Origin: WQXF01 sp031552825
GTDB taxonomy: Bacteria; Bacillota; Clostridia; Christensenellales; Aristaeellaceae
Direction of reading: 5' to 3'
Assembly: GCA_031552825.1 (NCBI GenBank)
Contig: JAVBMD010000037.1
Location: 1-64,000 of the forward strand
DNA: 64,000 nt
The notes under the pieces are model-generated. The model was given only the letters and a program-made list of their open reading frames with translations. It was not told the origin of the DNA and searched no databases. How positions within the stretch are numbered: position 1 is the first letter of the stretch; the number at the start of each line of letters is the position of its first letter. The position numbers were made by a program, and so were the translations under genes. Positions 33,540 through 41,877 of this stretch are shown here, one piece after another.

Positions 33540-35573
33540 TCAGGTCGCGTCGCCGGTGTAGCGCAGCCAATACATGCGCACCACCTTGTCATTCTGGAAG
33601 TAGAAGGAAAGCTCCACATAGTCGTTCTTATCGCGGGGGTAGTAGTAGTGCGCGGCAAAGTTGCCATCCTCGCCCAACTTGTAGGTGCCGATCGAATCCA
33701 TACCGTTGTTGTAGAGCGTGCGTTCGCCGCGCTCGTTGGCCTGTCCGCCCATGTCGCGGAACGCGGAGATCACCTTCGATTCAGAATCCCCGATGGAAAT
33801 CTTGCGCGGGCCGGTAATGTTGCCGCTCTCCACCGAAAGCTCGTAGAGCACCTTCTTGCCGGAGGCATCCACCTGAATAAAGCTGGCATAGCCAAAGTTA
33901 TATTCCGCCCGGAACAGATCGGCGGGACCGCCGATATCGATCTGCTCGAACTTTTTCGGCTTTCCATAGGCGCGCTCAAACTGCTCGTAAGTGGTTTTCA
34001 TCAGCGCCAGCTTATCGAACACATCTTCCTTCCGGAACATCAGCTTCACCGCGCCCTTGACCTTGTAGGAAACGCTCATCTCGTAGCTGACCTTGCCCCG
34101 GTGGTCGATGGCGATGGCGCGCAGCGTAGATTTGCCCAACGGCAAGCGGATCGGGCCGGTATAAAGCGGCGAGGCGGGCGTGGCCTGCGAGCCGTCGATG
34201 GTGTAGTGAATCTCCACGATGCCCTTTTCCTTAACCAGCGACACGTTGGGCGGGCGCTCGTACTCGCCGGAGGCCACATTGGCCTTGGGCGCGTTGGGCG
34301 TGGGGAATATCACGGTATACACCTCGTCCAGCTCCTTGCTGGGCACGCCGTTCTGCTGCACCGCCACGGCGCGCAGCCGCGTGGTTCCCTCGCCAAACAG
34401 GATCTCCTCGCCCTCGTACACCTTGCCGTACAGAAGCGGATCCATCGGATCCGGCTCCGGCGTGACAGCCGGGTCGCTGGTCGTGCTCGGCTCGCTTGTC
34501 GCCTTGGTCTCCTTGGAGATCGGGTTGGTATCGAGGGTGTACTTGATGATCGTCCCCTCGACCGACTTGAGGGTAATTTGGGTCTCCATCGTAAACCGCT
34601 CCCCATACTCGGAAGCGTACGGCGGATCCGGGGCGTATTCCTTAATCATCCGGGTGAATACATCCTGCTTGGTCTTATCCCTGCCCTCTTCGAGCATGGC
34701 GATGGCCTTGCTGTGCTCGCCCTCATCCTTGTAGATGTAATACATGCGCTGATAGGACTCGATGCGTTCGGGGTATTTATCCTTTATTTCCTGATAGATC
34801 GCGATGGCGTCGGGCTGCCTGCCGGTGCGCTCGTAGGCCGTCGCGATATTGAGCTTGCCCTCGACGTTGTAGATCCCATTCTTCTCATCGGCCTCGCTGG
34901 CCTTCATAAAGTTTTCGAGCGCCTCGTCCATCAGGCCGTCGCGCAGTTTGATTTCACCCAAGCGCCAATAGGCCTCATTCGGGGCGTTGCTCCACCCCCA
35001 CACCGCCATCAGCATCTGCCCATCGGAGGATTGCGTCAGGAAATACCCGGCGGTACCTGCCGCCACCACCAGCACCAGCAACACGCTAAGCAAGATGATG
35101 CCAAGGCGCGGGCCTCTGCGGCGCAGCTGTACCTTGCGCTGCAAGCTGGCGCGCATCGGGCGCTCCTGCGGCCTGCGCACATAGATCGGACCGCTGGGCA
35201 TATCTTCGGGGCCATACACGCGCCCTTTGCGCTCAACCGCCGGTTCCTCTTCCCAGAGCGGCTCCGGCGGCTCGCTGCGCCCCGAAGAGCCGAGCGGCGC
35301 GAATTCCGCCCTCGCCGCGCCGCCCTTGCCCGGCGATGTATCCTGCTCGGCGCGCGCATGCCGCCGCTCCCGGCGCGCCGGGGGCAGATCCAAGCTTTCG
35401 CGATAATATTGCGTGTATGTTTCGCCGTTCCATTCGGTCCTCATTTCGTCGTCTATGGGCGGTGCCGCTTCCGCCAGGGGATAAGAGGAACGGCGCACGG
35501 CTTCGCCCTTGCCGCATACCGGGCAACCCGTGCGCACACTTTTATATTCGCGCTGACAAATTGGACAAAGCAC
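33540..35573 (-). CDS. Zinc-ribbon, TPR and chitobiase-C-like repeat membrane protein
   Basis: A 677-residue protein. The GTG at 35573, 6 bp after GGGAGGA, is preferred; the most upstream in-frame ATG lies at the expected transcription start. The order is a zinc ribbon (CPIC, then CPVC, residues 3-20), a disordered acidic/basic region, one membrane helix (about 157-179), TPR-like helices (YWRLGEIKLRDGLMDEALE; ATAYERTGRQPDAIAIYQEI), an S/T/P-rich spacer, two CHB_HEX_C-type beta repeats (IEIHYTIDGSQATPASPLYTG is the clearest), and a C-terminal domain of about 150 residues. It probably spans the membrane with the repeats outside. The role is unknown. Confidence 0.75.
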   Translation of the reverse strand: MLCPICQREYKSVRTGCPVCGKGEAVRRSSYPLAEAAPPIDDEMRTEWNGETYTQYYRESLDLPPARRERRHARAEQDTSPGKGGAARAEFAPLGSSGRSEPPEPLWEEEPAVERKGRVYGPEDMPSGPIYVRRPQERPMRASLQRKVQLRRRGPRLGIILLSVLLVLVVAAGTAGYFLTQSSDGQMLMAVWGWSNAPNEAYWRLGEIKLRDGLMDEALENFMKASEADEKNGIYNVEGKLNIATAYERTGRQPDAIAIYQEIKDKYPERIESYQRMYYIYKDEGEHSKAIAMLEEGRDKTKQDVFTRMIKEYAPDPPYASEYGERFTMETQITLKSVEGTIIKYTLDTNPISKETKATSEPSTTSDPAVTPEPDPMDPLLYGKVYEGEEILFGEGTTRLRAVAVQQNGVPSKELDEVYTVIFPTPNAPKANVASGEYERPPNVSLVKEKGIVEIHYTIDGSQATPASPLYTGPIRLPLGKSTLRAIAIDHRGKVSYEMSVSYKVKGAVKLMFRKEDVFDKLALMKTTYEQFERAYGKPKKFEQIDIGGPADLFRAEYNFGYASFIQVDASGKKVLYELSVESGNITGPRKISIGDSESKVISAFRDMGGQANERGERTLYNNGMDSIGTYKLGEDGNFAAHYYYPRDKNDYVELSFYFQNDKVVRMYWLRYTGDAT

Positions 35574-35631
35574 CGCTTCTCCTCCCTTCAGGAGCAGTTT
35601 CCCCATTTTTGACGACGATATGCATTCCCGC

Positions 35632-35637
35632 ATTATA
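35632..35637 (-). promoter_or_regulatory. -10 element of the chitobiase-repeat gene
   Basis: A perfect TATAAT on the minus strand, 58 bp upstream of the GTG start; the -35 is weak (TCTATT at 35655-35660). Confidence 0.5.
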
Positions 35638-35733
35638 GGATAAAACGAAAGAACAATAGATTTTCATCGTTGGAAATAATAAACCGTATTGTTTTCGTTA
35701 TATTTTCGACGCATTCGACGGTTTTTCCTGCCA

Positions 35734-36405
35734 TTAGCCCGCCGGGCGATTGTTGACCGGATGATCGTTAATCACCAATTGAAAGGAGCAGCCTAAGTAC
35801 TTGGCGGCCGCCTCACACATCACGATGCGCGGCAGATAGATTTGCAGATATTCCAGCACCGAGGAGGAGGTGTCCATACGCAGCGCATGGCGAATCAGCT
35901 TCCGCTGGGCATCGATCTCCACCGCGCCGGAAGAAATGGCGAAGTTGACGCGATCGTGTACGTCGTTGGGATCGGGCTTGCCCAAGCGCACGCGGGTGCG
36001 GTGGGCGTCGGTTTTATCGGCGATGACCAGCGCGGCGGAAACCTCGCTGGTCACCGCGCCGTTCTGCTCCTCATGATTGCCCACGGCGGTGATGATCTCC
36101 ACCACATCGGCCACCTCCATGCCCAGCCTGCGCAGGATGGGGAAGAGCAAAATCGCGCCGCTGGTGCCGTGGTTATGCCGGTTGACGCAATTGCCTACGT
36201 CGTGTACCCAACCGGCGATGGCGGCCAACTCCACCAACCGCTCCGGCTGCCCTAACTCCCGCAGCACGGCGGCGGCGGTGCGGCTGACGTAGCCCACATG
36301 CCGCGGCCCATGCTCGGTGTAGCCCAGCGAAGCGAGATAGCGATTGCCCGCCTCGATCAACCCCGCGATCTCCGGATCGTTGCGTATTTCTTTGAGCGTA
36401 ATCAC
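35734..36405 (-). CDS. HD-domain phosphohydrolase
   Basis: A 223-residue cytoplasmic protein. The start is GTG 36405, overlapping the upstream stop (GTGA). The HD metal site reads HGPRHVGYVS, then WVHDVGN (the HD pair) and NHGTSGA, then VGNHEEQNGA, and D in VIADKTDAHR. This ordering matches HD hydrolases such as the YfbR/HDIG type, which cleave phosphate esters of nucleotides. The substrate is unknown. It is the last gene of the group that begins with the methyltransferase at 40631. Confidence 0.85.
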   Translation of the reverse strand: MITLKEIRNDPEIAGLIEAGNRYLASLGYTEHGPRHVGYVSRTAAAVLRELGQPERLVELAAIAGWVHDVGNCVNRHNHGTSGAILLFPILRRLGMEVADVVEIITAVGNHEEQNGAVTSEVSAALVIADKTDAHRTRVRLGKPDPNDVHDRVNFAISSGAVEIDAQRKLIRHALRMDTSSSVLEYLQIYLPRIVMCEAAAKYLGCSFQLVINDHPVNNRPAG

Positions 36406-37244
36406 GGCTCCACCCCTTTGAGCGACTCATAGTAGGGATCGCCGCTGAAGTCGCGCCCCGGCACCGGGTCGCCGCCCAACTCCTCCACGGCGTTGGCGAT
36501 CTCGATATAGTCGAGGTAGTTGGTATCCAGCGCCTCGGCGGCCTCCACCAGCGCCGGGATGGCGCGCGGATCGCCCAGCTTGCCCAAATAAGAAGCGTAC
36601 TGCGCGCAGTTCTCCCGCGCTTCCGCAAATTTGCGCATCGCCAGCGCGTAGATGCGCTCATCGCCGGGATAATTACAAAGGATATCCAGAAAGATGGTTT
36701 CAGCGGCCTCGGTGGCAGCGGGCAGTATCGCCATGATCTCCGGCACCGCGATCTCGCCCATGTCCAGCAGCCCTTCGGCGGCCAGCTCCACTTGCTCGGT
36801 GATCCGTTCCGCGTCGGCGATGGTGTCGACATACAAGCGGAGCGGCAGCGCGGAGCCCTGCTCGCGCAGCAGCGACATTGCGGTAAGCACCGCCTCGTAG
36901 GGCGCTTCGGCATCGGTGAGCAGCGCATTGAGCTGCCGCGCCGAATCCTCGCCCAGCGACACGATGCGCTCCAGCAGCGGATCCGGCACCGGCACCTTGC
37001 GCGCAAAGTGCGCGCACATCCCGCGCACCAGCTGTTCCGCGTCCTCGAACCGCTCGTAGTAACGCCCGGGAGCCTGCCCCTCCAGCCATGGCGCGGCGGT
37101 GTTCAGCCAGCGCAGGTACACCTGCGGCATCTGCTCCTCCACGCGATCCATGTCGTTGCCAAACTCCGAGAGGTGTTCCTGCACCCATTGGCTGACATAT
37201 TCCGAAAAGTAACGATCAAAATCGATGCATTCAAATTCAGGCAT
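36402..37244 (-). CDS. Hypothetical helical-repeat protein (HEAT-like)
   Basis: A 280-residue acidic cytoplasmic protein without signal or membrane segments. It consists of paired helices. The clearest HEAT-like units are AVPEIMAILPAATEAAETIF and YLGKLGDPRAIPALVEAAEA near the C-terminus, the second being a typical HEAT/PBS-lyase repeat. Such proteins act as binding scaffolds. It starts 6 bp after the TPR gene stop (ribosome site inside that gene) and its stop overlaps the HD gene start, so all three are coupled. The function is unknown. Confidence 0.65.
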   Translation of the reverse strand: MPEFECIDFDRYFSEYVSQWVQEHLSEFGNDMDRVEEQMPQVYLRWLNTAAPWLEGQAPGRYYERFEDAEQLVRGMCAHFARKVPVPDPLLERIVSLGEDSARQLNALLTDAEAPYEAVLTAMSLLREQGSALPLRLYVDTIADAERITEQVELAAEGLLDMGEIAVPEIMAILPAATEAAETIFLDILCNYPGDERIYALAMRKFAEARENCAQYASYLGKLGDPRAIPALVEAAEALDTNYLDYIEIANAVEELGGDPVPGRDFSGDPYYESLKGVEP

Positions 37245-37250
37245 CGCGGT

Positions 37251-38963
37251 TCACTCTCCTTCTTGCGGGCGATCTGACGGTTCTAGCGCAAAGCGGCGCG
37301 CGTAGCGCAGCAGGTTGCGCGGCGAGATGCGCTGCCGGGCGCATAGGCCGCGCAGATCCACCGGCACATGATGCCGCACACAATAGGCGTACTCCAACGC
37401 GGCGATCCAGATCCGCGCGTGGCTCAGCGGCGCGCTGGGATTCTCCCGGCGCTGCACGTAGGGCAACCAGATTTCCGATAGTTCGCGCACCACGTCGCCA
37501 TAGCGCGGCGTCAGGCGATCCACCGCCGCCTGCAGAATGCGCTCGCAACTGGGCGAGAGCACCATGCGCGGCGGCAGCACCTGTCCCATCACGCGCACCA
37601 CGCGCCCATCGTTCTCCATGTAATACGGCCCGCACAGGCCGCGCCGCGCCAGCAGCGCCATCGCCTCGCGCTTGATGCCCTCGCTCTGCTCCAACTCGGT
37701 GAGCTGCATGAGCAGCAGGCGCTCGGCGCGCTCCCCGCGCAACGTACCCAGCAGCGAGAGCATGGCGAAGCGCGTGGCGTCGTTCTCATCCTGCACCGTT
37801 AGCCCCCAAGCGATCACCGAGGCGAACTCCGCGTCCTCGTCAAACCGCCGCTGCAATTCCTCCACGCCCTTGCGCAATGTTTGATGCACGTCCAGCAACT
37901 TGGCGATGCTGTCGGTCACCGTCAGCTCCATTCGGTAGCCGCACTGTTCTTCCATCTCCGGCGGCTCCTGCGCGTCGCCCTGCTGCACGCGCAGCTTGGC
38001 ATGGTCGTGCATCACCGCCGCCACCAGGTTGTCAGGATCCAGCCGTCGCAGCGTCGCCCAATGCTGGAGCGCTTGGCGCACCTGCCCGGTGTTCCAGCAC
38101 GCCGCCGCCAGCATGTGCAGCAAGCTGGGCGTGTAGGGCTGCTCGGCGTGCACCGCGCGCAGCAGCAGCAGCACCAGATCATGCGCGCCGGTTTCGCAGG
38201 CCGCCTGGCAAAGCATGGCGATCTCCTGCGGCAACGACGCCTCGGCCTCCGCCATATCCAAATACTTGGCGCAAAGCAGCGGGCTGTTCAGCGCGTACAG
38301 CGAGCACGCCATGGCGCACAGCGCGTGTACGCTCCGCTTGTTCTTTCCATGGGCGCGGCGCGCGCAGCCCAGCGCCTCGCGCGGGCGGTCGGCGGAGAGG
38401 TAGGCAAAGCTCAGCAGCGCCAAACCCTCGGCATCGCTTCCGCCGCCGCGCAACGCGTAGGAGATCCACCGCACCGCGCGCGCGGCTTCCCCCGCCTCGA
38501 GCGCGCGCAAGCCCCGCGTCATCGCCTTTTCCGTGCGGTGCTCGCCGCGATGGTTTAGCGTCACCTCGTCCAGCTGGTCGAGCATGGCGTCGATCTCCTC
38601 GGAAAACTGGCTCTCCGGCTGCAGGCGCGCGCAGGCAAGCAGGCAATCCTGCGCGCGACGCGTATCCTGCATAGCGTAAAAATTGCTGCCCAAGGTAAAA
38701 AAGCAGGCCAGCTCGTGCTCGCCGCGCTGCAGCAGCATAAAAAGCAAACGGTTGCTCAGCTCGTACGCGCCCATATCGGAATACTGCGCCGCCAGCTCCA
38801 GCAGCAGCAGCGCGTTCTCCGGCTCCCGCGCGGCGCGCAGGCGATATAATTCCAGCGCCTCCAGCATGCGCCCGGCTCGCGCGTGATTCTGCGCGCGGGC
38901 ACGCAAAAAACCCGCGTCGCGGGCAAAGGGCACCACGTTATGAGGCGAACGAATATCCTTCAT
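37251..38963 (-). CDS. TPR-repeat protein of unknown function
   Basis: A 570-residue cytoplasmic protein. The ATG at 38963 follows GTGAGGA; a TTG two codons upstream is less likely. TPR units can be seen from the N-terminus (NHARAGRMLEALELYRLRAA; LLELAAQYSDMGAYELSNRL) and again at RQALQHWATLRRLDPDN, about eight in all. The C-terminal third is helical and ends in a DUF-like basic region. Its start lies just past the hslO stop, so it is coupled to Hsp33. A role in protein-protein contacts is expected; the partner is unknown. Confidence 0.72.
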   Translation of the reverse strand: MKDIRSPHNVVPFARDAGFLRARAQNHARAGRMLEALELYRLRAAREPENALLLLELAAQYSDMGAYELSNRLLFMLLQRGEHELACFFTLGSNFYAMQDTRRAQDCLLACARLQPESQFSEEIDAMLDQLDEVTLNHRGEHRTEKAMTRGLRALEAGEAARAVRWISYALRGGGSDAEGLALLSFAYLSADRPREALGCARRAHGKNKRSVHALCAMACSLYALNSPLLCAKYLDMAEAEASLPQEIAMLCQAACETGAHDLVLLLLRAVHAEQPYTPSLLHMLAAACWNTGQVRQALQHWATLRRLDPDNLVAAVMHDHAKLRVQQGDAQEPPEMEEQCGYRMELTVTDSIAKLLDVHQTLRKGVEELQRRFDEDAEFASVIAWGLTVQDENDATRFAMLSLLGTLRGERAERLLLMQLTELEQSEGIKREAMALLARRGLCGPYYMENDGRVVRVMGQVLPPRMVLSPSCERILQAAVDRLTPRYGDVVRELSEIWLPYVQRRENPSAPLSHARIWIAALEYAYCVRHHVPVDLRGLCARQRISPRNLLRYARRFALEPSDRPQEGE

Positions 38964-38965
38964 TA

Positions 38966-39874
38966 TCAATCCTCACCGCCCGCGGCCTGCGCCAACTTGA
39001 GCAGCGCGCCGAGCTCGGCTTCATCAAAGGCGTATTGCTTGCGGCAAAAATGGCAGGATACCTCGGCGCCGCGCTGCTCGTCGATCATGCCTTGCAGTTC
39101 CTGCGCGCCCAGCGAAAGCAACGCCCGTTCGATGCGCTCGCGCCCGCAATCGCAGGCCAGCGCAAGCGGCACTTCCTCCAGAATCTCCGGCTCCAGCCCG
39201 TCAAAGCAGCGCGCGATCACCTGTTCCAGCGTATATTCCTCCAGCATGCCGCTCAGGTCCGTAAATAACTGCGAGCGCAATTCCAGCGCGTCCAGCGTGT
39301 TCTCGCTACAGCCCGGCATGGCCTGCACCAAGATGCCCCCGGCGGCGCGCAGCCCTTCGCCCATCCGCACGCCCAGCGCGCACAGCGAAGGCGTTTGCTC
39401 CGAAGCGGTGTAGTACATCGCGATGTCCTCCGCCACCTCACCGCTGACCAGCGGCACCTGGCCGATGTATGGCTCGCCAAAGCCCAAGTCGCGCACCACG
39501 CTCAGGCGGCCTTCCCTGCCGATGGCGCCGCCCACGTCGAGCTGGCCGTCGGCGCGCAGCGGCAGCTCCAGCGCCGGATCGCCGATCGTCACCTTGACGA
39601 CGCCGCGGCGCGCCACCGCCACCAGCGGGCTGGCCGGGCCATCTCCGCGCAGCGTGAGGGTGATGCTTTCGCCCGCGTCTTTGAGCTGCGCGCCCATCAT
39701 CGCGGCGCCGGCAATCACGCGCCCCATCGCCACGGTGCATACGCGGCTGCTCTGATGAATATGCGCGGCTTCACGCGCCATGCGCGTGGTATCGCAAAGC
39801 AGCACCCGCACCTCTCCCTTGCGCAGGGTGGCGTGGAGCAGGCGGCTGGACGGATTGTGGAATTCGGTTTGCAT
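38966..39874 (-). CDS. hslO: Redox-regulated chaperone Hsp33
   Basis: A 302-residue protein starting at ATG 39874 after GGAGGAACC. The N-terminal Hsp33 domain contains RVIAGAAMMGAQLKD and TLRGDGPASPLVA. The C-terminal redox switch has the zinc cysteines CDCGRERI and CHFCRKQY, in the usual C-x-C and C-x2-C arrangement. Under oxidative stress these form disulfides, zinc leaves, and the chaperone becomes active against aggregation. For an anaerobe this suits oxygen exposure. It is followed directly by the TPR gene. Confidence 0.97.
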   Translation of the reverse strand: MQTEFHNPSSRLLHATLRKGEVRVLLCDTTRMAREAAHIHQSSRVCTVAMGRVIAGAAMMGAQLKDAGESITLTLRGDGPASPLVAVARRGVVKVTIGDPALELPLRADGQLDVGGAIGREGRLSVVRDLGFGEPYIGQVPLVSGEVAEDIAMYYTASEQTPSLCALGVRMGEGLRAAGGILVQAMPGCSENTLDALELRSQLFTDLSGMLEEYTLEQVIARCFDGLEPEILEEVPLALACDCGRERIERALLSLGAQELQGMIDEQRGAEVSCHFCRKQYAFDEAELGALLKLAQAAGGED

Positions 39875-39893
39875 AGGTTCCTCCTTCGTATAG

Positions 39894-40631
39894 CTATTTA
39901 ATCGCAGCGATGTGCCAGCGTTGGGCGTCGGGTGGCGGCGGTTCCAGCGTGCGTTCGCCATAAACCCGGATCTGCGCAAAGCCCGCCTCGGCCAGCCAGC
40001 GTTCCAACTCCTCGCGGGCATGCGCGCGCTGCAGGTGCAGCTCGTCGAAGCGCCGGTAGCGGCCATCGGCCTCGCGCACGAAGCCGGTCAGTTCCATCTC
40101 CAACAGCCGCTTCGCCGCGTCGTAACGGTTTTGCCATAGATAGGCGATCTCGCGCCGGTTCTCGCCGAACATCGACCCTTCCAATACCTCCGTGAGCTTA
40201 TGTGGCGTCGATACATCGAAGAACAAGCCGCCGCCTTGCTTGAGCGCGGCGTAAGCGGCCGCGAAAAAATCTTGGACAGCCTGCGGCGAGCACAGGTAAT
40301 TCACGCCGTCACAGGTGGCGAGCACGGCCTCCACCGGGCGGTGCAGCGCCAACGCGCGCATGTCCTGCCGCACGAAGGGAATGGAAAGGCCGCGCGCGCG
40401 CGCCTTGTCGGCGGCGATGCGCAGCATATCGGCGCTCAGATCCACGCCAGTTATGGCCGCGCCGCGCGCGGCAAGCTCCATCGTCAGGCTGCCGGTACCG
40501 CAGGCGCACTCCACCAGCGCGCCGGGCGAAATCCCCTGCGCGCGCATCATCGCCAGATAGTGCTCCGCCCACGCGGGGTAATCCACATCGTCCATCAGCG
40601 CATCGTAGACCTGCGCAAATTCTTCGTACAT
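39894..40631 (-). CDS. SAM-dependent class I methyltransferase
   Basis: A 245-residue protein. Motif I is VECACGTGSLTMELAARG, motif II is ITGVDLSADML, and a later FVRQDMRAL and VNYLCSP match the YqeM/Tmt-like group often found near ribosome-silencing genes. The N-terminus FAQVYDALMDDVDYPAWAEHY is the usual opening of this group. The substrate is unknown. It lies 19 bp upstream of hslO and probably shares its transcript. Confidence 0.88.
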   Translation of the reverse strand: MYEEFAQVYDALMDDVDYPAWAEHYLAMMRAQGISPGALVECACGTGSLTMELAARGAAITGVDLSADMLRIAADKARARGLSIPFVRQDMRALALHRPVEAVLATCDGVNYLCSPQAVQDFFAAAYAALKQGGGLFFDVSTPHKLTEVLEGSMFGENRREIAYLWQNRYDAAKRLLEMELTGFVREADGRYRRFDELHLQRAHAREELERWLAEAGFAQIRVYGERTLEPPPPDAQRWHIAAIK

Positions 40632-40655
40632 CGCTATCCTTTGTTGCTCTTCGCC

Positions 40656-40859
40656 CTATTCTTGTTGCTTCGCCGCCCCGGCCTCGGCGCGCTCGCGGCG
40701 CAGCTTGCGCGCCACAATGCCGCCCACGCGCCCCGATTCGGCGGTGGTCAGCCCCGGCCAGCCGACCTCCATCACCTTGGGCATCAGCCCCAATTCCTCC
40801 GCCACCTCATACTTGAGCCGCTCCAACCGGGTGGGCGGCAAAAAGGCTTCGATCTTCAC
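40656..40859 (-). CDS. Alpha/beta-type small acid-soluble spore protein (SASP)
   Basis: A 67-residue protein starting at GTG 40859, 8 bp after GGGGAGG. It has both SASP blocks: LERLKYEVAEELGL (residues 12-25), where the E-V bond corresponds to the germination protease cut site (E-I/V-A), and LTTAESGRVGGIVARKLRRE (37-56), matching the GxVGGxMxxxL motif. These proteins coat DNA in dormant spores and protect it. The region between the blocks is longer and less typical (PKVMEVGWPG). It indicates an endospore former. Expression would be expected from the late forespore, but no sigma-G promoter is obvious. Confidence 0.85.
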   Translation of the reverse strand: MKIEAFLPPTRLERLKYEVAEELGLMPKVMEVGWPGLTTAESGRVGGIVARKLRRERAEAGAAKQQE

Positions 40860-40938
40860 GCTTGCTTCCTCCCCGCAATCGGCCGGGATGATTCCCGGCC
40901 GCATCCTAGTTTGCGCAGGAGATGTGTAGCGTATACGG

Positions 40939-41850
40939 CTACTCCTCGTCCTCGTCCTCGTCGGCCTCGCGCAGGCCAACGCCCACCGGCGCCCCCTTGA
41001 TGTTGGGGTTAATGTAACGGTCGAACGCGCCTTGGGCGAAGGAGGCGTACACCAGCCGATGCAGCGCGAAGCCGATCAGCGCATAGTAGAACCCCGCAAA
41101 CAGCAGGCCATACGGGCTACCCATCCACAACAGCAGCGCGGCGATGAGCAGCGGCAGCAGCGTCGCCAGCCGAATCGCCGCCACGAAGGGCAGCCTGCCG
41201 ATGCTGAGCATCACGCCATTGCGGAACAGGTCGCGCAGCCTAAGCTGGTAGCCCACCATCAGCGGGTAGAGGAACACCAGCGCCAACGCCCACAGCACCG
41301 CCGCCAGTGCGATCAGCACCTGCGCCAGCACGGCTACCGGCATCGTTCGGGCAAGCTGGCCGTAGAAATCCATCCCGATTACCACCAGCAGCGGCAACAC
41401 GCTGGTGATCGCCGAAGTTGCCAGTCCCTGCTTCCAATTCTCCTTGAACGCATCCTTGAAGTCGCTCCAGATGAAGGCGTGCTGATCGCGCGCCCAATTG
41501 CGCGCCACGTAGGCCGCCGCCGCCGTCGAGGGGCCGGTAATCAGGATGCAGGGAACCAGCAGCAGCGCATAGGTCGAAAGCATGCCGCGCAGCAGGGCAG
41601 CTACCTCCGCCGTCTGCGCGCCCTCGGCCACCTTCTCGGCCAGCAGGGCGCTGAGCCCTAGCAGTGTGACCAACGTGACCAGCAGCATCGGCAGCCAAAA
41701 GACCAGTTGCAACGCGTTCAGGCGCATCAGGCTCCAAAACCGGACGCGCAGCACCTCCCAGAACAATTGAAAGCGATTGGCTGGCAGGTCGTCGGTGGTG
41801 AAGTCCGCTTTTCCCGCTTTGCCATAATAGAAGCGATCAAAAAAGCCCAA
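40939..41850 (-). CDS. DUF624/YesL-like membrane protein
   Basis: A 303-residue protein starting at TTG 41850 after GAGGTGG. It has about five hydrophobic segments, in the DUF624/YesL pattern: FYYGKAG at the start, LITGPSTAAAAYVARNW after helix 2, and FIWSDFKDAFKENWKQGL in the following loop. The C-terminus is acidic (EADEDEDEE). YesL-type proteins are often near sugar uptake genes in Bacillota, but here the neighbours are a SASP gene and an amidohydrolase. The function is unknown. Confidence 0.8.
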   Translation of the reverse strand: MGFFDRFYYGKAGKADFTTDDLPANRFQLFWEVLRVRFWSLMRLNALQLVFWLPMLLVTLVTLLGLSALLAEKVAEGAQTAEVAALLRGMLSTYALLLVPCILITGPSTAAAAYVARNWARDQHAFIWSDFKDAFKENWKQGLATSAITSVLPLLVVIGMDFYGQLARTMPVAVLAQVLIALAAVLWALALVFLYPLMVGYQLRLRDLFRNGVMLSIGRLPFVAAIRLATLLPLLIAALLLWMGSPYGLLFAGFYYALIGFALHRLVYASFAQGAFDRYINPNIKGAPVGVGLREADEDEDEE

Positions 41851-41877
41851 GCGCTTCCACCTCTTTTCTTTCGATCA

